Of a stretch of DNA of 64,000 nucleotides, positions 34,856 to 43,151 are shown one piece after another. Source of the DNA: Neorhizobium sp. JUb45 (GTDB taxonomy: Bacteria > Pseudomonadota > Alphaproteobacteria > Rhizobiales > Rhizobiaceae); contig NZ_SLYW01000006.1 in assembly GCF_004343585.1 (NCBI RefSeq), positions 124,001-188,000 of the forward strand. Direction: 5' to 3'. The notes under the pieces were generated by a model. The model did not search any database. It was not told the origin of the DNA and worked only from the letters and a program-made list of their open reading frames with translations. Positions within the stretch are counted from its first letter, which is position 1. Every line of letters begins with the position of its first letter. The translations under genes and the position numbers were made by a program.

Positions 34856-35904
34856 CAATCCGCTGGAAGTACCTGATCGTGCTCGCCATCATCGCGCCGC
34901 TTCTTGGTCTCGCCTTCGGCTGGTCCGGGCTGATGAGCGTGCGCGCCTCCACCGGTCATTGGGCGATCACCGACTGGTTCCTGCATTGGGTGATGCGCAA
35001 TTCCGTCTCCGTGCGCGCTGTCGCGCCCGACAAAGCGCCACCGCTGGACGACCCCGCCCTGATCCCGACCGCTGCCGGTCATTTCGAGACCGGCTGTGCC
35101 ATCTGTCACGGCTCGCCCGCGCAAGGGCGACCGGATTCAGTGATGGCCATGCTGCCGCCGCCGCCGGACCTCAAGACGGTCGTACCTGAATGGTCTGACG
35201 GTGAACTGTTCGAAATCGTCAAGCATGGCGTTCGGTTCACCGGCATGCCGGCTTGGCCGACACAGTCGCGCGACGACGAGATCTGGTCGATGGTCGCTTT
35301 TCTCAAAAAGCTGCCGGAGATGAATGCGCAGGACTATATCAAGGCTTCCGGGCTGCATGGCATCGGCCATGCGGGTGAGGTATCGCCCCTGCCGATCACT
35401 TGCGAAAGCTGCCACGCCGAGAGCAAGCTGAATGATGGCAGCTATATTCCAAGGCTTGCCGGCCAGTCGGAAACCTATCTTCTCAATGCGCTGAAAGCCT
35501 ACACTGCCGAGGGGCGGCCAAGCGGCATCATGCAGGTGGCAGTCGGCACATTCCCTGCGGAGAGCCTGCCCGAACTTGCTGCCTATTACGCAGGGCAAAC
35601 GCCGGCCGCTCGAGAAGCCGCGGCTCAGGATCCCGCGCTGATCGAAAAGGGTAAAATGCTGGCCGAGGTCGGGCGGGTTTCGGACAAGGTGCCGGCCTGC
35701 CTCAGTTGCCACGACAAGGCCGGCGCCAATCCGGCTTATCCAAAGCTGTCCGGCCAGAATTCCGCCTATCTGCGTCAGCAACTGGCGCTGTTTCAGGCCG
35801 GGACCCGAGGTGGATCATCCTATGGGCACCTGATGGTCGATGCGGCTAAGGGGTTTGCGCAGGATGATATCGACGCGCTATCGGCCTATTTCAGCCAGAG
35901 ATAG
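34852..35904 (+). CDS. tri-haem c-type cytochrome
   Basis: A 350-residue membrane-anchored cytochrome c. A single hydrophobic N-terminal helix is followed by three CXXCH haem sites: CAICH at residue 82, CESCH at 184 and CLSCH at 283, with later methionines as possible axial ligands. The last two sites belong to a di-haem domain of the cytochrome c4 type (GQSETYLLNALKAYTAEG, GQNSAYLRQQLALFQAG). It ends the oxidase operon and probably delivers electrons to it. Confidence 0.88.
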   Translation: MTIRWKYLIVLAIIAPLLGLAFGWSGLMSVRASTGHWAITDWFLHWVMRNSVSVRAVAPDKAPPLDDPALIPTAAGHFETGCAICHGSPAQGRPDSVMAMLPPPPDLKTVVPEWSDGELFEIVKHGVRFTGMPAWPTQSRDDEIWSMVAFLKKLPEMNAQDYIKASGLHGIGHAGEVSPLPITCESCHAESKLNDGSYIPRLAGQSETYLLNALKAYTAEGRPSGIMQVAVGTFPAESLPELAAYYAGQTPAAREAAAQDPALIEKGKMLAEVGRVSDKVPACLSCHDKAGANPAYPKLSGQNSAYLRQQLALFQAGTRGGSSYGHLMVDAAKGFAQDDIDALSAYFSQR

Positions 35905-35916
35905 AGCCCATCTCAC

Positions 35917-36765
35917 TCAATTTCGGAATGGTATCGCGCGCTCGACGTCATGTTTTGTTGGGCCACGGACGGTTCGGTATCGTGCCTCGATGAGATTATA
36001 GACACCGAATGCCGCCAGCCCGACGGCGATCACGACATAGATCACCGAACCGAACGGAAGCTCGCTCAACCAGTCCAACGCATCGGACATGCTGCCTGCC
36101 TCATTCGGATCGACCCGAAAACCCGCATAGGCAAATAGCAGGCCGGTGACGGCAAACACCACGCCGCGCGAAACGAGGCCGTAGATGCAGATTGTCGTCA
36201 GAATGCCTTTTCGATCGGGAATGCGGACGTATTTTTCGAACTTGCGCATGACGCCCTTGGACGCAGTCACGACACCGCCGACAACAAAGCCAAGTCCGAC
36301 AGTGATTGCCAGATAGGATCCAAATGGCTGCGTCATGATCCATTCCGCAAGGCCACGCTCACCTGAGCCCTCGCTGCCGCCGCCCATGTTCACCGCATGG
36401 CCGAGTGCATAGCCGGCCACACCAACATATGTCACAGCACTTCCCAGGAGAGCGGCGCGGATGAGGACGCCCTTCGCATCCGTGCCATGACCATCACTGT
36501 CGGCAAGAGCCTGAGCAAGGCGCCAAGCCACAAAACCAAACAGCCCTAGACCGATCAGACCCACCCAGATGCGGCCAAAGGGTTGGTCGAGAAGCGTTGA
36601 AATCGCCGACTTGGTCTCCGGTTTGCCGCCGGCCACACCGGAAAACAGGGCGAGGCCCGCAATCAGCAAAAACACGACGCCACGCGCGGTGTATCCGGCT
36701 TTGGCGAGCCATTCGAAACGAGGTTTTGTCGGCAATTTGATGCTCCGCAAATCTGGGATTTGCAT
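35917..36765 (-). CDS. DUF1206 membrane protein
   Basis: A 282-residue membrane protein with about six helices forming three similar pairs, as in the DUF1206 family: WLAKAGYTARGVVFLLIAGLA, LIRAALLGSAVTYVGVAGYA and CIYGLVSRGVVFAVTGLLF. The Gly-rich repeats GYxARGVVF / GLVSRGVVF are diagnostic. Its function is unknown; stress-related expression is common. It converges on the oxidase operon with 12 bases between stops. Confidence 0.85.
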   Translation of the reverse strand: MQIPDLRSIKLPTKPRFEWLAKAGYTARGVVFLLIAGLALFSGVAGGKPETKSAISTLLDQPFGRIWVGLIGLGLFGFVAWRLAQALADSDGHGTDAKGVLIRAALLGSAVTYVGVAGYALGHAVNMGGGSEGSGERGLAEWIMTQPFGSYLAITVGLGFVVGGVVTASKGVMRKFEKYVRIPDRKGILTTICIYGLVSRGVVFAVTGLLFAYAGFRVDPNEAGSMSDALDWLSELPFGSVIYVVIAVGLAAFGVYNLIEARYRTVRGPTKHDVERAIPFRN

Positions 36766-36835
36766 GACAACGCGCCAGAGACCGGAAGGTTGTCTCAGCG
36801 GCGCCAGGACGCGTCGAAACAGGTCGGATTTGGGG

Positions 36836-37030
36836 CTATGGCAAGCCCCAGTCAGTCACCTTTCCGGCCGCCTTCCGGTTTTCCTGCTTCGGCGGAGGCG
36901 GCTCGTTATGAACGGTTGCATCTTCCGATCCAGTGATCACGGTTGGCTTTGCACTGTGGACACCGTCCGCTTTGCGGTCTGCCTGCGAGGGAGCGAACTG
37001 GCCCTTGGCGTCGTCTTTGGGGTTTCCCAT
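36836..37030 (-). CDS. small hydrophilic hypothetical protein
   Basis: A 64-residue, disordered-looking protein rich in Lys, Asp, Pro and Glu (MGNPKDDAKGQFAPSQADRK). A perfect GGAGGA ribosome site stands 7 bases before the ATG at 37030. The gene follows the YdeP-type gene with a 22-base gap on the same strand. It looks like a small stress protein; no domain is recognised. Confidence 0.65.
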   Translation of the reverse strand: MGNPKDDAKGQFAPSQADRKADGVHSAKPTVITGSEDATVHNEPPPPKQENRKAAGKVTDWGLP

Positions 37031-37052
37031 GCGGATATCCTCCTTTGCTGGT

Positions 37053-39350
37053 TTATGCGCTGACGGCTGATACATCCGCCACGATCCTGACGGGGATCGC
37101 CTTGGCTGCCGGCGTTTTGGAAAGTTCGTCATGGTGGTCGATGGCGTTCAGCACGTTGCATTCCGGATAATAGGCGCCGATCGTGCCGCGCGGCAGTTTG
37201 TGCGATACAACAGTCAAGCCGGAAAGCTGGCGATGTTTTCCATCGGAAAAATCGCTGACGAGCGTGACGGACTGTCCTTCTGAAAATCCCGCTGCAGCGA
37301 TGTCGTCTTCGCACATCAACACGACATCGCGCGTGCCTTCGATGCCCCGAAAGCGATCGGAATATCCGTAGATGGTCGTGTTGAACTGATCATTTGAGCG
37401 CATGGTGATCAGACGGAAACGACCCGGCGCATCCTCGAAGGATATGGCGTTCAGTCTGTGGGGAGTTGTGAACACGGCCTTTTTCTCTTCCGTATTCCAG
37501 ATGCGGTCATGGGCATCGTTTCCGCGATAAAACCCACCGGGTTCGAACATGCGCGCGTTGTAATCCCTGAAATCCTTGGGATAGGTCGCCTCGATCAGGT
37601 CTCGCACGAGGCTATAGTCGCCGGTCCAATCATCCCATTTCAATTTTGGGTTTGACGCAAGTGTTGCCTTGGCAATGCCCGCCACGATGGCAAGCTCGCT
37701 TTTCAGGTGTTTCGAGGCCGGTGTGCGTTTGCCAATCGACCCGGAAATATGGGAAAAGCTGTCTTCCGTGGTCACCGACTGATTGCCCGTCGCCTGGATG
37801 TCCTGCTCTGTACGGGTCAGGCAAGGCAGGATCCACGCCTCCTTACCGGGAAACAGGTGGCTACGGTTGAGCTTTGTCGAGACCATCACCGTCAGGTCCT
37901 GGTTCGCCCATGCTGTTTCCATATCCTTCTGGTCCGGAACCGCCCGCACAAGATTGCCACCCAGCGATATGAAAGCCTTGATTTTTCCTGCCATCAGACC
38001 TTTGACGGCATCAACAATCGGTGTTCCGTCCTCCATTGGCGGATCGAAATCGAACAGGGCCTTCAGCTTCTCCATCGGAATGAGTTTGGTTTTTTCGGCA
38101 ATGCCGACAGTGCGCTGACCCTGAACGTTGGAATGCCCGCGCACGGGACAGCATCCGGCCCCCTCGCGGCCGATATTGCCGCGCAGAAGCAGAAGATTCA
38201 CCAGCATCGCCACGTTCAGCGTGCCTTGGGCATGCTGGGTCAAACCCATGCCGTAAACGCCGATGACACGTTCCGCAGCGATATAGGTTTCACCGGCTTC
38301 GCGCAGATCGGCTTCGGATAACCCGCTTTCCCGTTCGATATCGGACCAGTTGGCGCCGCGTACAAAGGTAATGAACGGTTCCAGGCCTGTCGTGTGTTCA
38401 GTGATGAACTCGACGTCGAGGACACGCTTCGAGCCGGAGGCAATTGCTGCATCGTCCGCCTCGACCACCACCTTGCAGAGGCCAAGAATTGCGGCGACAT
38501 CGCCGCCGGCCTTTACCTGCAGATACTGGTCGGAGATCTTTGTCTCATGCCCCGTGACCATATCGAACGGATTTTGCGGACTGACGAACGACACGAGCCC
38601 CTGCTCGATGACCGGATTGAAAGTGACGATCTTTGCACCGCGTTTTTTGGCGTCCTGAAGCGGATGCAGGAAGCGCGGGCTGTTGGTGCCGGGATTCTGT
38701 CCAAAGAAGAAAAACGCGTCGGTCTTTTCCAGATCCTCCCAGACGATGGTTCCCACCGGCGAGCCGATCACCTTGTTGAGCCCGACCGATGTGGTTTCAT
38801 GGCACATGTTCGAGCTTTGCGGCAGGTTGTTGGTGCCGTAGACACGCGCAAGCAGCGCATAGAGATAGGAGGCCTCAAGACCTGCGTGACCGGATGAATA
38901 AAACACCACGCTATCGTGATGCAGGCGTTTCAAAGTCCTCCCGATCCTGTCAAACGCCTCGTCCCAGGTGACTTCCAAATAACGATCCGTCGCATGGTCG
39001 AACCGCATGGGATGGGTCAGGCGACCCGTCATTTCCAGATCGTGATCTTTCCAGTTCCTGAGTTCGCTGACGGTATGGTCGTTCCAGAAGTCCGGTGTGC
39101 AGCGCGCATTGGTGAGTTCCCACATTGTCGCCTTCGCACCGTTTTCGCAAAATTCGAACGGATGGTAGTTTTTCGGCTTCGGCCAGGCGCAGGAAACGCA
39201 CATGAAACCGCCGGGCTTGTTTTGCCGTGCCAGGGTTTCCAGAACGGCTGGTGTCGGCCAGCTCTCCCCGTAGATGCGTGCGATCGATTTGAGGGACCCC
39301 CAGCCTCCGGCCGGGCCTTTTCCATCCGGGTTGCTGACATAATCGGCCAT
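37053..39350 (-). CDS. FdhF/YdeP-family molybdopterin oxidoreductase
   Basis: A 765-residue cytoplasmic molybdoprotein of the bis-MGD (DMSO-reductase) superfamily, YdeP type. The N-terminal cysteines occur as CVSCAWPKP near residue 51. Further markers are SSNMCHETTSVGL, FFFGQNPGTNSPRF, AGCCPVRGHSNVQGQRT and the C-terminal molybdopterin-binding part RLITMRSNDQFNTTIYGYSDRFRG. YdeP of Escherichia coli is linked to acid resistance; the substrate is not known. It lies between a catalase-family gene (36 bases upstream) and a small protein gene on one transcript. Confidence 0.88.
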   Translation of the reverse strand: MADYVSNPDGKGPAGGWGSLKSIARIYGESWPTPAVLETLARQNKPGGFMCVSCAWPKPKNYHPFEFCENGAKATMWELTNARCTPDFWNDHTVSELRNWKDHDLEMTGRLTHPMRFDHATDRYLEVTWDEAFDRIGRTLKRLHHDSVVFYSSGHAGLEASYLYALLARVYGTNNLPQSSNMCHETTSVGLNKVIGSPVGTIVWEDLEKTDAFFFFGQNPGTNSPRFLHPLQDAKKRGAKIVTFNPVIEQGLVSFVSPQNPFDMVTGHETKISDQYLQVKAGGDVAAILGLCKVVVEADDAAIASGSKRVLDVEFITEHTTGLEPFITFVRGANWSDIERESGLSEADLREAGETYIAAERVIGVYGMGLTQHAQGTLNVAMLVNLLLLRGNIGREGAGCCPVRGHSNVQGQRTVGIAEKTKLIPMEKLKALFDFDPPMEDGTPIVDAVKGLMAGKIKAFISLGGNLVRAVPDQKDMETAWANQDLTVMVSTKLNRSHLFPGKEAWILPCLTRTEQDIQATGNQSVTTEDSFSHISGSIGKRTPASKHLKSELAIVAGIAKATLASNPKLKWDDWTGDYSLVRDLIEATYPKDFRDYNARMFEPGGFYRGNDAHDRIWNTEEKKAVFTTPHRLNAISFEDAPGRFRLITMRSNDQFNTTIYGYSDRFRGIEGTRDVVLMCEDDIAAAGFSEGQSVTLVSDFSDGKHRQLSGLTVVSHKLPRGTIGAYYPECNVLNAIDHHDELSKTPAAKAIPVRIVADVSAVSA

Positions 39351-39386
39351 GGTTTTTCTCCCAATCTGTTACGGACGGTGGCGGCG

Positions 39387-40466
39387 TTACGCCTGCGGCT
39401 CATGCATGGGACAACGATTAAACGCCTGCCTGAAGTCGGCCGAATGCTGATAAGCGGACCGGCGGGCACGATTGATGTTGCCGAGCGGTTGGTGCGCGGC
39501 CAGCCCCGTCCAGACGCTGAAACGCATCTCTTCGTCGACCGTGCGAACCTTGTCGTCGTTCCAGCTGTCCTGCGGTTCTGCTGTCACGGTCGCGACGGTG
39601 ACGAATGGTGCGTCGTCCTCGGACCATTCCACCGTCGGGTCCTCGATTGGCTGTTTTTCAGTATCGCAACAGAGCTGAACCTGAAATTCCCAGACCGCTC
39701 TGGTCGTCAGCATTTCCGCCTGGACCGTTTCGCGGATCGCATCTTCACGCACGCTGGTATCGATGATCTTGCCAGTCAGGGCAGTCAGATCAGGGGAAAC
39801 TGGCTTCAAACGGAACTTTGCGATGTAGTCGCCATAGCGAAATGGCGTTACGCTGAAATAGGTCTCTCCCAATGGGTCGACATTTGGCGCGCCACCCAGC
39901 GACTGTACCGCAGGGCTTGCCACCCCTACGCTTTCAAGCGCGGTGTTGACGGTCTGCAGCACACTCGACATCACCACCTTGGTGCCTTCCATCCGGTCGG
40001 TAGTTTTTGCAAGCATCTTCAGACTTTTAAGAAACTGCGCCGCCGTCTTCGCCTGGAATACCGGGCCGTTGACCATGACAAAGTCCTGCGTGGTGCCTTC
40101 GGCGCCCGGCAAACGATCGCCAAACACATCGACGACCTTCATGGCAAGGCCACGCGGCAGCGACACGGCATCGGGCAGAATGTCTCCTGCATTCGTCGAG
40201 ATGCGCATGTAGACTGGATGTTCGCCAGCAGACTCGAACAACCCTTGCGCCAGTTCCGCGGCAAGCCCCTCATGCACACGCATCACGCCCTTGATTATGC
40301 CGTGAGCTTTTGCGTGCACAGAACGCACAGCATGCCCGTAATCTTCGGCGGTTCGTTCAAGGATGGTGTCAAACGCCTCATTGAGGCCTGCCTGTGTTTC
40401 CTTCTCGTCGGAGTGAAAGGTTTCAATTTCGGGCGTGTAGCGGATAGGGGAGGCGGCAGATGACAT
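39387..40466 (-). CDS. catalase-family (haem peroxidase-like) protein
   Basis: A 359-residue protein of the catalase fold, shorter than true catalases (about 480). The distal-side segment RSVHAKAHGIIKGVMRVHEG and YMRISTNAGDILPDA correspond to the haem-binding HAKAHG and RFST regions; QDFVMVNGPVF matches the family's DFxxxN. Such short proteins (SrpA-like) have peroxidase or weak catalase activity. No signal peptide is seen. It is the first gene of a three-gene transcript behind a stress-type promoter. Confidence 0.85.
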   Translation of the reverse strand: MSSAASPIRYTPEIETFHSDEKETQAGLNEAFDTILERTAEDYGHAVRSVHAKAHGIIKGVMRVHEGLAAELAQGLFESAGEHPVYMRISTNAGDILPDAVSLPRGLAMKVVDVFGDRLPGAEGTTQDFVMVNGPVFQAKTAAQFLKSLKMLAKTTDRMEGTKVVMSSVLQTVNTALESVGVASPAVQSLGGAPNVDPLGETYFSVTPFRYGDYIAKFRLKPVSPDLTALTGKIIDTSVREDAIRETVQAEMLTTRAVWEFQVQLCCDTEKQPIEDPTVEWSEDDAPFVTVATVTAEPQDSWNDDKVRTVDEEMRFSVWTGLAAHQPLGNINRARRSAYQHSADFRQAFNRCPMHEPQA

Positions 40467-40496
40467 GTAACAAGCTCCAATGGGCGGGACTATTCA

Positions 40497-40521
40497 AACT
40501 CCACGCCGTCAGGATCGTTCC
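40497..40521 (-). promoter_or_regulatory. EcfG-type promoter candidate for the catalase operon
   Basis: On the minus strand GGAAC (40521-40517), 18 bases, TT (40498-40497), 31 bases before the catalase-family start. Confidence 0.6.
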
Positions 40522-40613
40522 TGCCTTCTGTTCTCCGCACGGCAAGCGTCCGCATCAATGTAACTTTTTGACTTTTCGAACGTTTGGCAACGCAGCCATA
40601 GTAGAGGTCGAGA

Positions 40614-41216
40614 ATGGAAAACCTGGTGCATATGATGATGGAGAAACTCGGGCCCGTGGGGATCGCGCTTCTCATGTTTCTCGAGAATGTCTTCCCACCT
40701 ATTCCATCAGAACTGATCATGCCGCTTGCCGGATATCTGGCGACGCGCGGTGACATGAATATTTTTGCGGTCATCGCGGCCGGAACCATAGGGTCAATGC
40801 TCGGTATTCTTCCCTGGTATTTCCTGGGACGCAGGCTCGGTCACGAAGGGGTGCGGAAATTTGCGTCGCGCCACGGCCGCTGGCTGACCATGACGGCGTC
40901 CGATGTGGATGCTGCGGCTGATCGCTTCAAGCGCCATGGCGCGGTCTCGGTGCTTGTTGGTAGGCTGATCCCGACAGTCAGGACACTGATATCTGTGCCG
41001 GCCGGTGTCGCGAACATGCCCATTGCCCAGTTTCTGGCGCTATCCTTTGTCGGTACGCTTGTATGGACCGCAGCGCTGGCAGTCGCCGGTTATGTGTTGG
41101 GGCAGGCCTACAGCACTGTCGCCGATTATGTCGATCCGGTTTCCACTGGTGTGCTCGTCGTTCTGGTTGCCATCTACATCTACCGCGTCGTTACCTACAA
41201 GGAGGAACGCGCATGA
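40614..41216 (+). CDS. DedA-family membrane protein
   Basis: A 200-residue inner-membrane protein with four or five hydrophobic stretches. The DedA signature is clear: FLENVFPPIPSELIMPLAGYLA at residues 23-44, ILPWYFLGRRLGHEG, and FKRHGAVSVLVGRLIPTVRT near 103-122, with the Arg-Pro pair of the family. Members act as lipid flippases or in envelope homeostasis. A GAGG ribosome site precedes the ATG. The stop overlaps the MgtC gene by 4 nt. Confidence 0.9.
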   Translation: MENLVHMMMEKLGPVGIALLMFLENVFPPIPSELIMPLAGYLATRGDMNIFAVIAAGTIGSMLGILPWYFLGRRLGHEGVRKFASRHGRWLTMTASDVDAAADRFKRHGAVSVLVGRLIPTVRTLISVPAGVANMPIAQFLALSFVGTLVWTAALAVAGYVLGQAYSTVADYVDPVSTGVLVVLVAIYIYRVVTYKEERA

Positions 41217-41674
41217 GTGAGTGGCTGAACGCGCTAGGATTGCAGCTCAATATTATCCCACATCTGGCTGCCCTCTTGTTCGCCTATGTGCTCGCTTTGC
41301 CGATCGGCTGGGACAGAGAGAAAAATGAACGCAGCGCCGGTTTGCGGACGTTTCCCCTCGTTGCCATCGCGGCCTGTGGTTTTATCCAGGCTGCGGAGAC
41401 TGTTACTGCGGGTAATGCTGAAGCGACGGCGCGGGTGGTCGAGGGACTGATCAACGGGGTCGGCTTCATCGGAGGTGGTGCCATTTTGGTCGGCAAGGCC
41501 AGCACGCGTGGGACGGCGACGGCTGCGAGCCTGTGGGCGACTGGCGCAGTCGGTGCTGCCGTTGGCCTTGGGGCCTATGACACGGCAATCGTGCTGTCGA
41601 TCGTGACGTTTGCAACGTTGCGCGTGATGGCAAATTTCAAGTCTTCGCCGATTGAAAGTGATCGTGATCCCTAA
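41213..41674 (+). CDS. MgtC/SapB-family membrane protein
   Basis: A 153-residue membrane protein with four helices. Family markers are LALPIGWDREKNERSAGLRTFPLVAIA near residues 28-53, LINGVGFIGGGAIL near 80-93 and TAASLWATGAVGAAVGLG near 105-120. It lacks the C-terminal soluble domain of MgtC, like SapB. It is coupled to dedA with an AAGGAGG ribosome site. The operon ends at a strong bidirectional hairpin. Confidence 0.9.
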   Translation: MSEWLNALGLQLNIIPHLAALLFAYVLALPIGWDREKNERSAGLRTFPLVAIAACGFIQAAETVTAGNAEATARVVEGLINGVGFIGGGAILVGKASTRGTATAASLWATGAVGAAVGLGAYDTAIVLSIVTFATLRVMANFKSSPIESDRDP

Positions 41675-41715
41675 GTCATGGTTTGGTCCGGAGGACAATT
41701 GGACTCCAAAACAGA

Positions 41716-41750
41716 AATGGCCCGGAGCGGGATCGCGACCGGGCCATTCT
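41716..41750. terminator. bidirectional terminator
   Basis: AATGGCCCGG (41716-41725) pairs perfectly with CCGGGCCATT (41739-41748), with A-rich sequence on the left and TTCT on the right. It lies between the convergent MgtC and PRC-barrel genes and can serve both. Confidence 0.85.
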
Positions 41751-41770
41751 ACTGACTGCTTGATGACTGA

Positions 41771-42067
41771 TCAGTGTTTGTGCTCAGGCATCTGCTTCAA
41801 CTGATCTTTCGTCCAGCTCGTCACGGCATGGACGTCACCGTCTTCATCGCGCATGAATTCAAGATCGGTCAGCGGCACTGCCACCGGCTTTGCACCGATG
41901 CCCAGAAAGCCGCCGACATCAATGATCGCGGCGCTGCCTGCGCCGGCGCCGTGGATATGGTCGACCTTGCCGACCTTGTGGTCATCCGCACCATAGATGG
42001 TCGCGCCTTCCAGCGTGCCGGGAATGAGTTCAGCAGTGCTGAGGCGAACGTGATTGGTATGATCCAT
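41771..42067 (-). CDS. PRC-barrel domain protein
   Basis: A 98-residue cytoplasmic PRC-barrel protein. The barrel begins at PGTLEGATIYGADDHKVGKV and continues through AAIIDVGGFLGIGAKPVAVP and a DLEFMRDEDG stretch. The ATG at 42067 has a GGAGG ribosome site; the frame upstream is not coding-like. It is divergent from the SDR gene, with stress-type promoters facing both ways. Histidine-rich N- and C-termini (MDHTNH; EHKH) are notable. Confidence 0.85.
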   Translation of the reverse strand: MDHTNHVRLSTAELIPGTLEGATIYGADDHKVGKVDHIHGAGAGSAAIIDVGGFLGIGAKPVAVPLTDLEFMRDEDGDVHAVTSWTKDQLKQMPEHKH

Positions 42068-42103
42068 TGGGGCATCCTCCTTTTCGATTTGTTCTGCAAA
42101 ACC

Positions 42104-42128
42104 AACCGGCGGCCTCCGGTTTTGTTCC
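42104..42128 (-). promoter_or_regulatory. EcfG-type promoter candidate for the PRC-barrel gene
   Basis: On the minus strand GGAAC (42128-42124), 18 bases, TT (42105-42104), 37 bases before the start at 42067. Confidence 0.6.
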
Positions 42129-42183
42129 GAATGTTTTTCACGATCATCTGCGATTTCGATGAGGTTGATTGTACCGACCGGCC

Positions 42184-42208
42184 GGAACTCAGGGGCATCC
42201 GGCGAGTT
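42184..42208 (+). promoter_or_regulatory. EcfG-type promoter candidate for SDR-ligD
   Basis: GGAAC (42184-42188), 18 bases, TT (42207-42208), 29 bases before the SDR start at 42237. Together with 42104-42128 it forms a divergent stress promoter pair. Confidence 0.6.
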
Positions 42209-42236
42209 TTCGAAAAATGGACCGAAAGGATTTTCG

Positions 42237-43130
42237 ATGACCGATCGTTTGAATATGCAGGACCCCAGAACGCAATACCCCGCTCCGCCATTCACAACTC
42301 AGGAACAGGCCATGCCCGGTCTTGCCCGGCACATGTTGCCAAGGCCTGATCATGGCGAACAATCCTACAAGGGATCAGGACGGCTTGTCGGCCGCAAGGC
42401 TCTGATAACAGGTGGAGATTCCGGCATCGGTCGTGCCGCGGCGATTGCATTCGCGCGCGAAGGCGCCGACGTCGCCATCTCCTATCTCGCCGAAGAGGGC
42501 GAAGATGCGCGCGAAGTGATGGCCCTGATCGCGGCGGAAGGCCGCAAAGGTGTTGCCCTGCCGGGCGACATCAAGCAGGAGGCCTGGTGCCGCGAAATGG
42601 TGTCGAGGGCTGTCGATGAACTGGGTGGCCTCGATATTCTGGTCATCAATGCTGCCCGTCAGCAGTATCGCGATGATGTGTCGCAACTGTCGACGGACGA
42701 TTTCGACGCTACGATGAAAACCAATCTCTATGCTTTGCACTGGATTGCGCAGGCTGCGGTGCCGCACCTGCCGGCCGGTGCCGCCGTGATCACCACGGCC
42801 TCGATCCAGGCTTATCAGCCATCTCCCATCCTGCTCGATTATGCCACGACGAAGGCAGGCATCGTTGCCTACACGAAAGCGCTGGCCAAGCAGCTTATCA
42901 AGAAGGGCGTGCGCGCCAATGTGGTCGCACCGGGCCCATTCTGGACCGTGCTACAGCCGAGCGGCGGCCAACCGGACGAGAAGGTCAAAAACTTCGGCAA
43001 GGACAGCGATTTCGGCAGGCCGGGTCAACCGGTCGAACTGGCGCCCATCTACGTTCTGCTCGCATCCCAGGAAGGCAGCTACCTGAATGGCGAAGTCTTT
43101 GGTGCGACCGGCGGCAAGGGCGTCGATTGA
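42237..43130 (+). CDS. short-chain dehydrogenase/reductase (YhdF/YghA type)
   Basis: A 297-residue SDR oxidoreductase with an N-terminal extension of about 45 residues, as in the general-stress SDR proteins YdaD/YghA. The NAD(P)-binding motif is ALITGGDSGIGRAAAIAFA, then LVINAARQQ, and the active site is a Ser (TTASIQAYQPS), with YATTK as the catalytic Tyr-Lys. The ATG at 42237 has an AAAGGA ribosome site. The substrate is unknown. It precedes ligD by 21 bases and shares its promoter. Confidence 0.9.
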   Translation: MTDRLNMQDPRTQYPAPPFTTQEQAMPGLARHMLPRPDHGEQSYKGSGRLVGRKALITGGDSGIGRAAAIAFAREGADVAISYLAEEGEDAREVMALIAAEGRKGVALPGDIKQEAWCREMVSRAVDELGGLDILVINAARQQYRDDVSQLSTDDFDATMKTNLYALHWIAQAAVPHLPAGAAVITTASIQAYQPSPILLDYATTKAGIVAYTKALAKQLIKKGVRANVVAPGPFWTVLQPSGGQPDEKVKNFGKDSDFGRPGQPVELAPIYVLLASQEGSYLNGEVFGATGGKGVD

Positions 43131-43151
43131 CGGTGAGGTGAGCGTATTCCT

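Noticed and set aside
38916..40463. Long plus-strand open frame of 515 codons
   Set aside because: It lies opposite the YdeP and catalase-family genes, whose protein motifs are unmistakable; the plus-strand product has no domain-like sequence.
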